Source of the DNA: Paracoccaceae bacterium
Lineage (GTDB): Bacteria; Pseudomonadota; Alphaproteobacteria; Rhodobacterales; Rhodobacteraceae
Length of the DNA stretch: 64,000 bases
Direction: 5' to 3'
NCBI GenBank assembly: GCA_026419405.1
Contig: JANZZL010000120.1
Location: 27,103-91,102 of the forward strand
Shown: piece after piece, positions 45,612-54,186 of the stretch
Position numbering within the stretch: position 1 is the stretch's first letter
Layout of the letters: each line of letters opens with the position of its first letter
Made by a program: the position numbers and the translations under genes
The notes under the pieces: model-generated
What the model was told of the DNA's origin: nothing
The model's input: the letters and a program-made list of their open reading frames with translations, nothing else
The model's database searches: none

Positions 45612-47468
45612 ATGCTGCGGATCCGGGACATCAGCTATTCGGTCGAGGGCCGGCCCCTGTTCGAGGGCGCCTCGGCGACCATCCCCGCCGGCCACAAGGT
45701 GGGCCTCGTCGGCCGCAACGGCACGGGCAAGACCACGCTGTTCCGCCTGATCCGCGGCGAGCTCGTCCCCGACGCGGGCGAGATCGAGCTGCCGCGCGGC
45801 GCGCGGATCGGCGGGGTCGAGCAGGAGGCCCCCGCCTCGCGCGCCTCGCTGCTCGACACGGTTCTTGCCGCCGACACCGAGCGCGCCGCGCTCCTGGCCG
45901 AGGCCGGAGGCGCGGGCGACCCCGACCGCATCGCCGAGATCCAGGCGCGGCTTGCTGACATCGACGCCTGGTCGGCCGAGGCGCGCGCGGCCTCCATCCT
46001 GCGCGGCCTGGGCTTCGACGCGGCGGCGCAGGCGCGGCCCTGCGCCGACTTCTCGGGCGGCTGGCGGATGCGCGTGGCGCTTGCCGGCGTGCTGTTCGCG
46101 GCCCCCGACATCCTGCTGCTCGACGAGCCGACGAACTACCTCGACCTCGAGGGCGCGCTCTGGCTGGAGGGCTACCTCGCGCGCTATCCCCATACGGTCA
46201 TCGTCATCAGCCACGACCGCGGGCTGCTGAACCGGGCGGTGGGGTCGATCCTGCACCTCGAGGACCGGCGGCTGACGCTCTACCACGGCCCCTACGACAC
46301 CTTCGCCGAGACGCGCGCGGCGCGCATCGCCCTGGCCGAGGCCGAGCGCCGGAAGCAGGAGGCGCGCCGGGCGCATCTGCAGGGCTTCGTGGACCGCTTC
46401 CGCGCCAAGGCCTCGAAGGCGGCGCAGGCGCAGTCGCGGCTGAAGATGATCGCCCGGCTGAGGCCGATCACCACCCCGCAGGAGGCGGCGCTCGCCCGCT
46501 TCAGCTTCCCCGCGCCCGAGGACATTGCCCCGCCGCTCATCACGCTCGACGGGGCGGCAGCGGGCTACGGCGGCGTGCCGGTCCTGAGCCGGCTCGACCT
46601 CCGGATCGACCAGGACGACCGGATCGCCCTGCTCGGCCGCAACGGCGAGGGAAAATCCACCCTTTCCAGGCTTCTGGCGGGCAGGATCGAAGCGATCTCG
46701 GGGCAGGTCCGGCGCGCACCGAAGCTGCGGATCGGCTACTTCGCCCAGCACCAGATCGAGGAGCTCTCGCCGGCCGAGACCCCGCTCGACCACGTCCGGC
46801 GGCTGCGGCCCGAGGAGCCGCCGGCCCGGCTGCGCGCGCGCCTCGCGGGCTTCGGGCTGACCGCCGCGCAGGCCGAGACCGCGGTGGCGCGGCTGTCGGG
46901 CGGGCAGAAGGCGCGGCTGTCGCTGCTGCTTGCCACGATCGACGCGCCGCATCTGCTGATCCTCGACGAGCCCACCAACCATCTCGACATGGAGAGCCGC
47001 GAGGCGCTGGTCGAGGCGCTCAACGACTACTCCGGCGCAGTGATCCTCGTCAGCCACGACATGCACCTGCTGAACCTCGTGGCCGACCGACTCTGGCTGG
47101 TCAAGGGCGGCCGGGTCGTGCCCTGGGAGGGCGACCTCGAGGCCTACCGCGAGAGCCTGCTTGCCGCCGAGGCGCCGCCCGCTCCGCCCCGCCCGGCCGC
47201 CCCCGGCGCCGCGCGGCCGCGGCCGGCGCGCGACCGGATCGCCGCGCTGCGCGCCGAGGTGCGCAAGGCCGAGGAGCGCGTGGCCAGGATCGCCGAGATG
47301 CGCGAGAAGCTGAGCGCCCGGCTTGCCGACCCTGCGCTCTACGAGGCGGGGCGGGCCGGCGACCTCGCGCTCTGGCAGCGCAAGTTCGCCGAGGCCGAGG
47401 AGGCCATCGCCCGGGCCGAGGCCCTGTGGCTCGAGGCCCAGGAAAGGCTAGAGGCGTCAGGGGGATAG
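45612..47468 (+). CDS. ABC-F family ATPase (YheS/Uup-like ribosome-associated)
   Basis: A 618-residue protein with two ABC domains and no membrane segments. First cassette: GRNGTGKTT, FSGGWRMR, LLLDEPTNYLD. Second: GRNGEGKST, LSGGQKAR, LILDEPTNHLD. The interdomain linker holds the charged helical P-site arm (EAERRKQEARRAHLQGFVDR). The C-terminal 80 residues form a coiled coil. ABC-F proteins rescue stalled ribosomes or resolve nascent-chain arrest. The start ATG at 45612 lacks a strong ribosome site. Confidence 0.92.
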   Translation: MLRIRDISYSVEGRPLFEGASATIPAGHKVGLVGRNGTGKTTLFRLIRGELVPDAGEIELPRGARIGGVEQEAPASRASLLDTVLAADTERAALLAEAGGAGDPDRIAEIQARLADIDAWSAEARAASILRGLGFDAAAQARPCADFSGGWRMRVALAGVLFAAPDILLLDEPTNYLDLEGALWLEGYLARYPHTVIVISHDRGLLNRAVGSILHLEDRRLTLYHGPYDTFAETRAARIALAEAERRKQEARRAHLQGFVDRFRAKASKAAQAQSRLKMIARLRPITTPQEAALARFSFPAPEDIAPPLITLDGAAAGYGGVPVLSRLDLRIDQDDRIALLGRNGEGKSTLSRLLAGRIEAISGQVRRAPKLRIGYFAQHQIEELSPAETPLDHVRRLRPEEPPARLRARLAGFGLTAAQAETAVARLSGGQKARLSLLLATIDAPHLLILDEPTNHLDMESREALVEALNDYSGAVILVSHDMHLLNLVADRLWLVKGGRVVPWEGDLEAYRESLLAAEAPPAPPRPAAPGAARPRPARDRIAALRAEVRKAEERVARIAEMREKLSARLADPALYEAGRAGDLALWQRKFAEAEEAIARAEALWLEAQERLEASGG

Positions 47469-47471
47469 CGC

Positions 47472-48089
47472 ATGGACCTCGCACCCTTCCTGATGGCCTT
47501 CGTCACGCTTCTCGTCGTGGTCGATCCGATCGGCCTCGCGCCGCTCTTCGTCGCGCTGACCCGGGGCATGAGCGCCGAGCACCGCCGCGCGGTGGGCCTG
47601 CGGGCGGTCCTGATCGGGACGCTGCTGATGACGCTCTTCGGCCTTCTGGGCGAGGCGGTGCTGGGCTTCGTCGGCATCTCGATGCCTGCCTTCCGCATCG
47701 CGGGCGGGATCCTGCTGTTCCTCACCGCGCTCGACATGCTGTTCGAACGCCGCGCCCGGCGGCGCGAGGGTCAGGCGGCGCCGGTCGATGATCCGTCGGT
47801 CTTCCCGCTGGCCACGCCGCTCATCGCCGGGCCGGGGGCGCTGGCGACGATGATCCTGCTCACCGGTCAGCACGGCCGGGACTGGGGCTGGATCCTCGCG
47901 GTCCATGCGGTGATGGCGGCGGTCATGGCGGTGACGCTGCTGCTGTTCCTGGCGGCCGGACTGATCGAGCGGGCGCTCGGCCCCACCGGCATCAACGTCG
48001 TCACGCGCCTTCTGGGGATGCTGCTCGCCGCGCTCTCGGTGCAGTTCGTGCTCGACGGGCTTGCCGGCGCGGGCGTCCTGCCTGTTTGA
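47472..48089 (+). CDS. MarC family integral membrane protein
   Basis: A 205-residue inner-membrane protein with six predicted helices. VVVDPIGLAPLFVALTRG at the first helix and PLATPLIAGPGALATMILL are the family signature. Members were once linked to multiple antibiotic resistance, a role later withdrawn, and substrate is unknown. It starts three bases after the ABC-F stop, so the two are co-transcribed. Confidence 0.9.
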   Translation: MDLAPFLMAFVTLLVVVDPIGLAPLFVALTRGMSAEHRRAVGLRAVLIGTLLMTLFGLLGEAVLGFVGISMPAFRIAGGILLFLTALDMLFERRARRREGQAAPVDDPSVFPLATPLIAGPGALATMILLTGQHGRDWGWILAVHAVMAAVMAVTLLLFLAAGLIERALGPTGINVVTRLLGMLLAALSVQFVLDGLAGAGVLPV

Positions 48090-48150
48090 TGCCGCCCGGC
48101 CGCCCCATATGGGCAGGGCAGGCGCAACCGCGGCAGGAGGAGGATGGCGG

Positions 48151-48732
48151 ATGGGCGAGGATGTCTTTCCCCGGCTTCTCTATCTCGGCCTCTTGCTCCT
48201 GGCGGTCGGCGGCTATTTCCTCGCCGAGGGGCGCCGGCGGCTCGGCAGGACGGCCCAGCAGGCGGCGATCTGGGCGCTGATCTTCGTCGGCGTGATCGCG
48301 GGCTACGGGCTCTGGAGCGACATCCGCAGCACGCTGAGCCCGCGGCAGATGATCCACGAGGACGAGGGCCGCATCGAGGTCGGGCGCGGCAACGACGGGC
48401 ACTTCCACCTCACGCTCGAGGTCGAGGGCACGCCGGTCGAGTTCGTGGTGGATACCGGCGCCTCGGGCATCGTGCTCACGCTCGAGGACGCCCGCCGCGT
48501 CGGGATCGACACCGACGCGCTCGACTTCAAGCTCCGCGCGCTCACCGCCAACGGCGAGGTCGCCATCGCCCCCGTGCGCCTGGCCGAGGTGCGGCTCGGC
48601 CCGATCACCGACCGCAACCTGCGCGCCTCGGTCAACGGGGGCGAGCTGTTCAAGTCGCTGCTGGGCATGGACTATCTCGGCCGCTTCGCCCGCATCGAGA
48701 TCGCGGGCGACCGGCTGATCCTGACCCGCTAG
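48151..48732 (+). CDS. TIGR02281 family retropepsin-like aspartic protease
   Basis: A 193-residue membrane-anchored protease. Two transmembrane helices (about 7-26 and 38-54) precede a periplasmic domain with the single catalytic motif VVDTGASG (Asp101), so it must dimerise to be active, as in retropepsins. The C-terminus SLLGMDYLGRFARIEIAGDRLIL is typical. AGGAGGAGGA precedes the ATG at 48151. Related proteins process envelope or stress factors; the target is unknown. Confidence 0.9.
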   Translation: MGEDVFPRLLYLGLLLLAVGGYFLAEGRRRLGRTAQQAAIWALIFVGVIAGYGLWSDIRSTLSPRQMIHEDEGRIEVGRGNDGHFHLTLEVEGTPVEFVVDTGASGIVLTLEDARRVGIDTDALDFKLRALTANGEVAIAPVRLAEVRLGPITDRNLRASVNGGELFKSLLGMDYLGRFARIEIAGDRLILTR

Positions 48733-48735
48733 CAG

Positions 48736-48768
48736 GGCGGCGCCGGGCCATCCCGACCCGGCGCCGCC
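48736..48768. terminator. Convergent-gene hairpin
   Basis: GGCGGCGCCGGG (48736-48747) pairs with CCCGGCGCCGCC (48757-48768), a perfect 12-base stem around a nine-base loop. It fills the gap between the aspartic protease stop and the convergent DUF481 gene, so it can serve both. Confidence 0.5.
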
Positions 48769-48773
48769 GCGGT

Positions 48774-49601
48774 TCAGAAGCCCATCACCAGCGAGACGCC
48801 CAGCCGGTTGTCGGTGGAGCGCAAGCCCGGCAGGGGGTCGCTGTTCCAGTCCGTCCGGTAGCTCACCCGGGTCGAGAGGCGGTCGGTCATGCGGAAGTTC
48901 ACGCCGAGATCGTTGCGCAGCAGCGTGTTCGTGTCCGACCACAGCACGTCGGTGTCGTTGGTCAGGAAGGCCGAGCCGGTGAGCGCGCGGTAGAAGCGCG
49001 ACGAGGCCACCGCCGCAAGGTCGGTCGTGCTCTCGCCCGCCTGGTCGCGGATGTGGCGCACGCCGGGGCCGGCCTGCACCCGCCAGGCGAGGTCCTCGGT
49101 CTGCACCACGCGGTAGCCGGGGCCGCCGCCGAGGAACAGGTCGAGCTCGTTCGAGGCGAAGCCGTCGTAGGTGGCGCTGCCCAGGCCGAACAGGTAGAAC
49201 CGCTCGTTGAGGTAGCGGTTCACGTCGTAGGTGGCGAAGACCGACTCCCTGTTGCGCACGCCGTTGTCCTCGGCGAACTCGGCGCCGATGCCGATGGTGT
49301 GGTTCCAGGGCCCCGCCCCGTGCTGGAAGCGGCCGGCGAAGCTCAGGTCGCCGCTGTCGGTATTGCCCGAGGTGGCCGAGAGGCCGAGCGCGAAGGAGCC
49401 GCTCCAGCCCTGCGGGTACTGCTGCATGCCGAAGCGCCCGGCGTCGCGCGCCCCGGCGAGGTCGTCGTCGATGTCCGAGCGGATCTCGTCGATCCGGTCG
49501 TCGAGCGCGGTGGTTCCGACGAGGGTCGCCTGGGCCAGCGCGCCGCCGGCGAACAGGACCGACAGCGCCGTGGCGCCGGCGAGGCGGTGGATCGTCTTCA
49601 T
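48774..49601 (-). CDS. DUF481 family outer membrane beta-barrel protein
   Basis: A 275-residue outer-membrane protein. The signal peptide ends ALA-QA (about residue 24). Alternating amphipathic strands cover the second half, and GWSGSFALGLSATSGNTDSG and the terminal Phe (LGVSLVMGF) are typical of DUF481/YdiY barrels. The related E. coli protein is acid- or salt-induced. GGAAAGGAGACAGC lies before the ATG. The divergent neighbour upstream is the holC end, so regulation must lie in the 232-base spacer, where I see no clear box. Confidence 0.88.
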   Translation of the reverse strand: MKTIHRLAGATALSVLFAGGALAQATLVGTTALDDRIDEIRSDIDDDLAGARDAGRFGMQQYPQGWSGSFALGLSATSGNTDSGDLSFAGRFQHGAGPWNHTIGIGAEFAEDNGVRNRESVFATYDVNRYLNERFYLFGLGSATYDGFASNELDLFLGGGPGYRVVQTEDLAWRVQAGPGVRHIRDQAGESTTDLAAVASSRFYRALTGSAFLTNDTDVLWSDTNTLLRNDLGVNFRMTDRLSTRVSYRTDWNSDPLPGLRSTDNRLGVSLVMGF

Positions 49602-49833
49602 GCTGTCTCCTTTCCTTCCCGGAAGTCCTGCGGAGCCCCGCCGCAGGGCGGGGTCCGAGGGGGCAACGGGGCGGAAGCGGGCGGCGTTCCGCCGCCTCGC
49701 GGATGACGCAAGGTCAGTTCACGTCCGCGTCAGGCGGGGGAACCGCAGCGCGCGCGGCCCCGGCGACCGGGGCCGGGGGGTCGGCGTCCCGGTGTCCGGG
49801 TCGCCGGACCGCGCGGCCCGCGGCGGACGGGGG

Positions 49834-50295
49834 CTAGCGGCTGTCGCGGCGTTCCCACCGGCCGGACTCCTCGCTCCAGTATTCGGCCCCGATGCCGGCT
49901 GCGGTCAGCGCACGCCACTGGGCGCGGGCACGGCCCAGGGCCTCGGGATCGGCGCCGTCGAACAGGATGCAGGTCCGCGCCATCGCCCGGGCCTCTCCGG
50001 GCGAGACCTCGGCCCCGTCGATCGCCATCAGGCAGGCGGCGCCGTTGGCGGCGGGGCCGCAGGCCGTGGTCAGCAGCACCGGCTGGAGCGCATCGTGCGG
50101 GCCGCCGGCGAGGCCATGCGGCAGGAACTGTTCCTCCGGTCCGAGCCAGAGCTTCCGGTCGAGCCAGTCGAGGCGCTCGGCGTCGGTCCCGCGCAGGCAG
50201 ACGCGCCAGCCCTGTGCCAGTGCCTTCTCCAGAAGCGGGGGCAGCACCGCCTCGAGCGGCCGGCGCGTGAGGTGGTAGAAGAGCACCGCGCCCAT
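49834..50295 (-). CDS. holC: DNA polymerase III chi subunit
   Basis: A 153-residue protein linking the clamp loader to single-strand-binding protein. FYHLTRRPLEAVLPPLLEKAL at the start and VLLTTACGPAANGAACLMAIDGAEV match the HolC family. It lies 18 bases downstream of pepA on the same strand, the conserved pepA-holC pairing seen across proteobacteria. Confidence 0.9.
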   Translation of the reverse strand: MGAVLFYHLTRRPLEAVLPPLLEKALAQGWRVCLRGTDAERLDWLDRKLWLGPEEQFLPHGLAGGPHDALQPVLLTTACGPAANGAACLMAIDGAEVSPGEARAMARTCILFDGADPEALGRARAQWRALTAAGIGAEYWSEESGRWERRDSR

Positions 50296-50313
50296 GCCCG
50301 CCGCGCCCCGGCC

Positions 50314-51804
50314 TCAGGCCTCGAGCAGATCGCGGATCAGCCGGTCGAGCGTGCGCACGCCCCAGCCGGTCGCGCCCTTGGGCGCCAGGTCGCTGTCCTT
50401 GGCGAGGCTTGCGACCCCGGCGATGTCGAGATGCACCCACGGCGTCTCGGGCTTCACGAAGCGGGCGAGGAACTGTGCCGCCGTCACCGCGCCGCCGGGC
50501 CGGCCGCCCACGTTCTTCATGTCGGCCAGGGTTGACTTCAGTAGCCGGTCGTAGCCCGCCCCCATGGGCATCCGCCAGGCGCCCTCGCCTTCCTCGCCGG
50601 CGGCGCGGAGCAGGGCCGCGGCGAGCTTCTCGTCGTTCGAGAACACCCCCGCGTTCTCGTGGCCGAGCGCGACCACGATCGCCCCGGTCAGCGTGGCGAG
50701 GTCGATCATGGCGCGCGGCTGGAAGCGGTCCTGCGCATACCACATGACGTCGGCCAGCACGAGCCGGCCCTCGGCATCGGTGTTGATCACCTCGACCGTG
50801 TCGCCCTTCATGGTGCGCACGATGTCGCCCGGCCGCTGCGCGCGGCCGTCGGGCATGTTCTCGACCAGCCCGACGAGGCCGACGACATTCGCCTTCGCCC
50901 GGCGCAGCGCCAGGCCGCGCATCACCCCGGCGACGACGGCCGCGCCGGCCATGTCCATCGTCATCTCCTCCATGCCCTGCGCGGGCTTGAGCGAAATGCC
51001 GCCGGTGTCGAACACGACGCCCTTGCCCACCAGCGCAAGCGGCGGCGACTCCTTCGGGCCGCCGCGCCACTGCATCACGACCACCTTCGAGGGACTTTCC
51101 GAGCCCTGCCCCACGGCGAGCAGCGCGCGCATCCCGAGCCGCGCGAGCTCCGGTTCGTCGAGGATCTCGACCTCGAGCCCGAGTTCCGCCATCGCCGCGA
51201 GGCGGGCCGCGAAATCCTCGGTCGTGAGCACGTTGGCGGGCTCGTTCACCAGGTCGCGGGTGAAGTAGACCGCCTCGGCCAGCGCGGCGGTCCGCTGCGC
51301 CTCGCGGGCGACCGCCTCGGGCCGGGTGACCTGGAAGGTGACGGTGCCGGCCTCCGGTGGCGCGGCATCGGCCTCCTCGTCGTCGCGGGTGCGGTGGGCG
51401 GTGAAGCGGTAGGCCCGCAGCGCCAGGCCGAAGGCGATGTCGGGAACCCGCGGCAGCGCCCCGGCCAGGACGAGGACCGGCGCCCGGCCGCGCCCCCGCG
51501 CGATGGCCGCGCCGGCGCGGCGGGCCTCGTCGGCCGTCGGGCGCCGGCCCAGCCGGACGACCTGCACCGCCTCGGCCGCGAGCCCGGCGGGAAAGGCCAG
51601 GTCGGATGCCTCGCCGTCCTTCAGCCGGGCGAAGGCGCGGCTCTCGGCGAAGCGCTCGAGCGCGCCGCGCATCAGCCGGTTGACGCGCCGCCCGGCCTGG
51701 TCGAGCTGGCCCGAACCGGTCACGAACACCACCACCCGGCCGGGGAACGCGGCGACCGAGTCGAGATCGACGTTCTTGAACGAGATTGCGGGCGGTTGGG
51801 TCAC
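50314..51804 (-). CDS. pepA: Leucyl aminopeptidase (M17)
   Basis: A 496-residue two-metal aminopeptidase removing N-terminal residues from peptides. Metal and catalytic motifs seen: VGKGVVFDTGGISLKPA, MDMAGAAVV, and the signature NTDAEGRLVLAD. I prefer a GTG start at 51804 (MTQPPAISF, with GAGGA upstream); a GTG six codons earlier at 51822 is the alternative. It forms a unit with holC and is divergent from lptF. Confidence 0.93.
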   Translation of the reverse strand: MTQPPAISFKNVDLDSVAAFPGRVVVFVTGSGQLDQAGRRVNRLMRGALERFAESRAFARLKDGEASDLAFPAGLAAEAVQVVRLGRRPTADEARRAGAAIARGRGRAPVLVLAGALPRVPDIAFGLALRAYRFTAHRTRDDEEADAAPPEAGTVTFQVTRPEAVAREAQRTAALAEAVYFTRDLVNEPANVLTTEDFAARLAAMAELGLEVEILDEPELARLGMRALLAVGQGSESPSKVVVMQWRGGPKESPPLALVGKGVVFDTGGISLKPAQGMEEMTMDMAGAAVVAGVMRGLALRRAKANVVGLVGLVENMPDGRAQRPGDIVRTMKGDTVEVINTDAEGRLVLADVMWYAQDRFQPRAMIDLATLTGAIVVALGHENAGVFSNDEKLAAALLRAAGEEGEGAWRMPMGAGYDRLLKSTLADMKNVGGRPGGAVTAAQFLARFVKPETPWVHLDIAGVASLAKDSDLAPKGATGWGVRTLDRLIRDLLEA

Positions 51805-51955
51805 GGAGGGGTCCTCGGGCACTGGCCTCGGCGGGCGGATGGCGGATTGCGGCCGGACCCTAGCCGCTGCATCCGGCGATGGCCAGATAGCAGTTTCCGC
51901 CCCCCGCCGATTGGTCTAGGCTCGCGCCCGCGCTGCGCCTGGCGTGGGGAAAACG

Positions 51956-53092
51956 GTGGCAAGATTCGATAGATACGTTCTGTCGCAGCTGGTTGCGCTG
52001 TTCGGTTTCTTCTCCCTCGTCCTCGTCGGCGTCTACTGGGTGAACCGCGCGGTCGCGCTGTTCGACCAGATCATCTCCGACGGCCAGTCGGCGGGCGTGT
52101 TCCTCGAGCTCACGGCGCTGACCCTGCCCAACGTGATCCGCCTCGTGCTGCCCGTCTCGGCCTTCGCCGCCTCGGTCTGGGTCACCAACCGGCTGGCGAC
52201 GGAAAGCGAGCTGGTGGTGGCCCAGGCGGCCGGGCTGGGCCCGTTCCGGCTGGCGCGCGCCCCGCTGGTCTTCGGCCTGATCGTGGCGCTGCTGGTCGCG
52301 CTTCTGGCGCACTGGATCGTGCCGGCGAGCCGCGCCGCGCTCAGCGAACGGCAGTCCGAGATCGCGCGCAACGTCTCGGCGCGGTTTCTGGTCGAGGGGC
52401 GCTTCATGCACCCGGCCGAGGGGCTCACCGTCTACATCCGCGAGATCGGCGAGACGGGCGAGCTGAAGGGCGTGCTGCTCTCCGACAGCCGCCGGCCCGG
52501 CAGCCAGACCACCTACACGGCGGCCCGCGCGCTGCTGGTGCGCGCCGGGACCGGCCCGAAGCTGGTGATGGTGGACGGGCTCGCCCAGACGCTCGACCGC
52601 GAGACCGGCCGGCTTGCCACCACGCGGTTCACCGATTTCGCCTACGACCTCGCCGGGCTGATCGGCACCTCGCGCCAGGGCCGCCGGGACGAGCGCGAAC
52701 TGCCAACGGGCGTGCTGCTTGCGCCCGACGCGGCGGCGCTCGCGGCCACCGGCAAGCCGGCGAGCGTGCTGCTCTACGAGGGGCATGCGCGGCTCGCCCA
52801 GCCGTTGCTCGGCCTCGTCGGGGCGCTGCTGGGATTCGCGGCGCTGCTTTCGGGCGGGTTCAGCCGCTTCGGCTTCTGGCGGCAGGTCGCGCTTGCCGTC
52901 GCCGCCCTCGTGCTGATCCAGCTCCTCGACAACGCGGTGGCCGACCGCGCCCTGTCGGACACGCGGTTCCTGCCGCTTGTCTACCTGCCGGGGGCGGCGG
53001 GCCTGGCGGCGGCCGCCGGTCTGCTCGCCTGGTCGGGCCGGCGCCGCAGGATGCCGCGGCGGGCGGCACCCTCCGCGGGGGCTGCGGCATGA
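51956..53092 (+). CDS. lptF: LPS export permease LptF
   Basis: A 378-residue YjgP/YjgQ-family inner-membrane protein that, with LptG and LptB2, extracts lipopolysaccharide. It has N- and C-terminal membrane helix triplets and a periplasmic jellyroll (about 120-260). Start chosen as GTG at 51956 (MARFDRYVLSQL) with GGGGA five bases upstream; a GTG at 51944 adds four residues. It overlaps lptG by ATGA. Confidence 0.92.
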   Translation: MARFDRYVLSQLVALFGFFSLVLVGVYWVNRAVALFDQIISDGQSAGVFLELTALTLPNVIRLVLPVSAFAASVWVTNRLATESELVVAQAAGLGPFRLARAPLVFGLIVALLVALLAHWIVPASRAALSERQSEIARNVSARFLVEGRFMHPAEGLTVYIREIGETGELKGVLLSDSRRPGSQTTYTAARALLVRAGTGPKLVMVDGLAQTLDRETGRLATTRFTDFAYDLAGLIGTSRQGRRDERELPTGVLLAPDAAALAATGKPASVLLYEGHARLAQPLLGLVGALLGFAALLSGGFSRFGFWRQVALAVAALVLIQLLDNAVADRALSDTRFLPLVYLPGAAGLAAAAGLLAWSGRRRRMPRRAAPSAGAAA

Positions 53093-54186
53093 CGCTCGAC
53101 CTCTACTTCGCGCGGCGGTTCCTGAAGGCCTTCGGCCTGGTCTTCGGCGCCTTCCTGGGGTTCCTCGTGCTGCTCGAGATCGTCGACCAGATCCGGCGCT
53201 TCGACACGTCGGAGATCGGGCTGCCCGAGGCGCTGGAGCTGGCGCTCCTTGCCGCGCCCGAGACGCTCTACCGGATCCTGCCGCTCATCGTGCTGCTCTC
53301 GACGCTCGTCCTCTGCCTCGGGCTGGCGCGGTCGAGCGAGCTCGTGATCGCGCGGGCCGCGGGCCGCTCGGGGCTGATGAGCCTCGCCGGGCCGGTGGTG
53401 ACGGTCGCGCTGCTCGGCGCGGTCGCGGTCGCCGCCTTCAACCCCATCGTCGCGGCCACCTCGCTGCGCTACGACGAGCGCGCGGCGCGCTTCGCGGGCG
53501 CCGAGGCCAGCGTGCTCTCGGTCTCCGACGAGGGGCTCTGGATGCGGCAGGGCGGCGCCGAGGGGCAGACGGTGATCCGCGCCGGGCGGGCCTCGCGGGA
53601 CGGCTCGCGCCTCTACGGCCTCACCTTCATCGAGTTCGACGCCTCGGGCGTTCCGCTGCGCCGCATCGAGGCCGCCGAGGCGCGGCTCGTGCCCGGCGCC
53701 TGGGAACTGGCCGGGGCCAAGGTCTGGCCGCTGGCCGGCGCGGGCAACCCAGAGGCCGAGTCCGTCACGCACGAGACGCTGCGGCTGCCCTCGGACCTGA
53801 CGATCGAGCGCATCCGCGACAGCTTCGCCACCCCCTCGGCGGTGCCGATCTGGAAGCTTCAGGCCTTCATCTCGCAGCTCGAGGCGGCGGGCTTCTCGGC
53901 CCGCCAGCACCGGGTCTGGCTCCAGATGGAGCTGGCCCTGCCGGCCTTCCTCGTTGCCATGAGCCTGATCGGGGCCGGCTTCACGATGCGCCACGCCCGC
54001 TTCGGGAAGACCGGGCAGATGGTGGTGCTGGCGATCGCGCTCGGCTTCGGGCTCTACTTCCTGCGCAATCTCGCCCAGGTGCTGGGCGAGAACGGCCAGA
54101 TCCCGCCCCTGTTCGCCGCCTGGAGCCCGCCGCTCGCCGGGATCCTCGCCTCGCTCGGCCTGCTGCTGCACCTGGAGGACGGATGA
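53089..54186 (+). CDS. lptG: LPS export permease LptG
   Basis: A 365-residue partner of LptF. Seen: TLDLYFARRFLKAFGLVFGAF at the N-terminus, helices around 25-110, the periplasmic domain, and C-terminal helices with HARFGKTGQMVVLAIALGFGLYFLRNL (in parts). It overlaps both neighbours by four bases; the ATGA at 54183 starts lptD, so the three transport proteins are translationally coupled. Confidence 0.93.
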   Translation: MTLDLYFARRFLKAFGLVFGAFLGFLVLLEIVDQIRRFDTSEIGLPEALELALLAAPETLYRILPLIVLLSTLVLCLGLARSSELVIARAAGRSGLMSLAGPVVTVALLGAVAVAAFNPIVAATSLRYDERAARFAGAEASVLSVSDEGLWMRQGGAEGQTVIRAGRASRDGSRLYGLTFIEFDASGVPLRRIEAAEARLVPGAWELAGAKVWPLAGAGNPEAESVTHETLRLPSDLTIERIRDSFATPSAVPIWKLQAFISQLEAAGFSARQHRVWLQMELALPAFLVAMSLIGAGFTMRHARFGKTGQMVVLAIALGFGLYFLRNLAQVLGENGQIPPLFAAWSPPLAGILASLGLLLHLEDG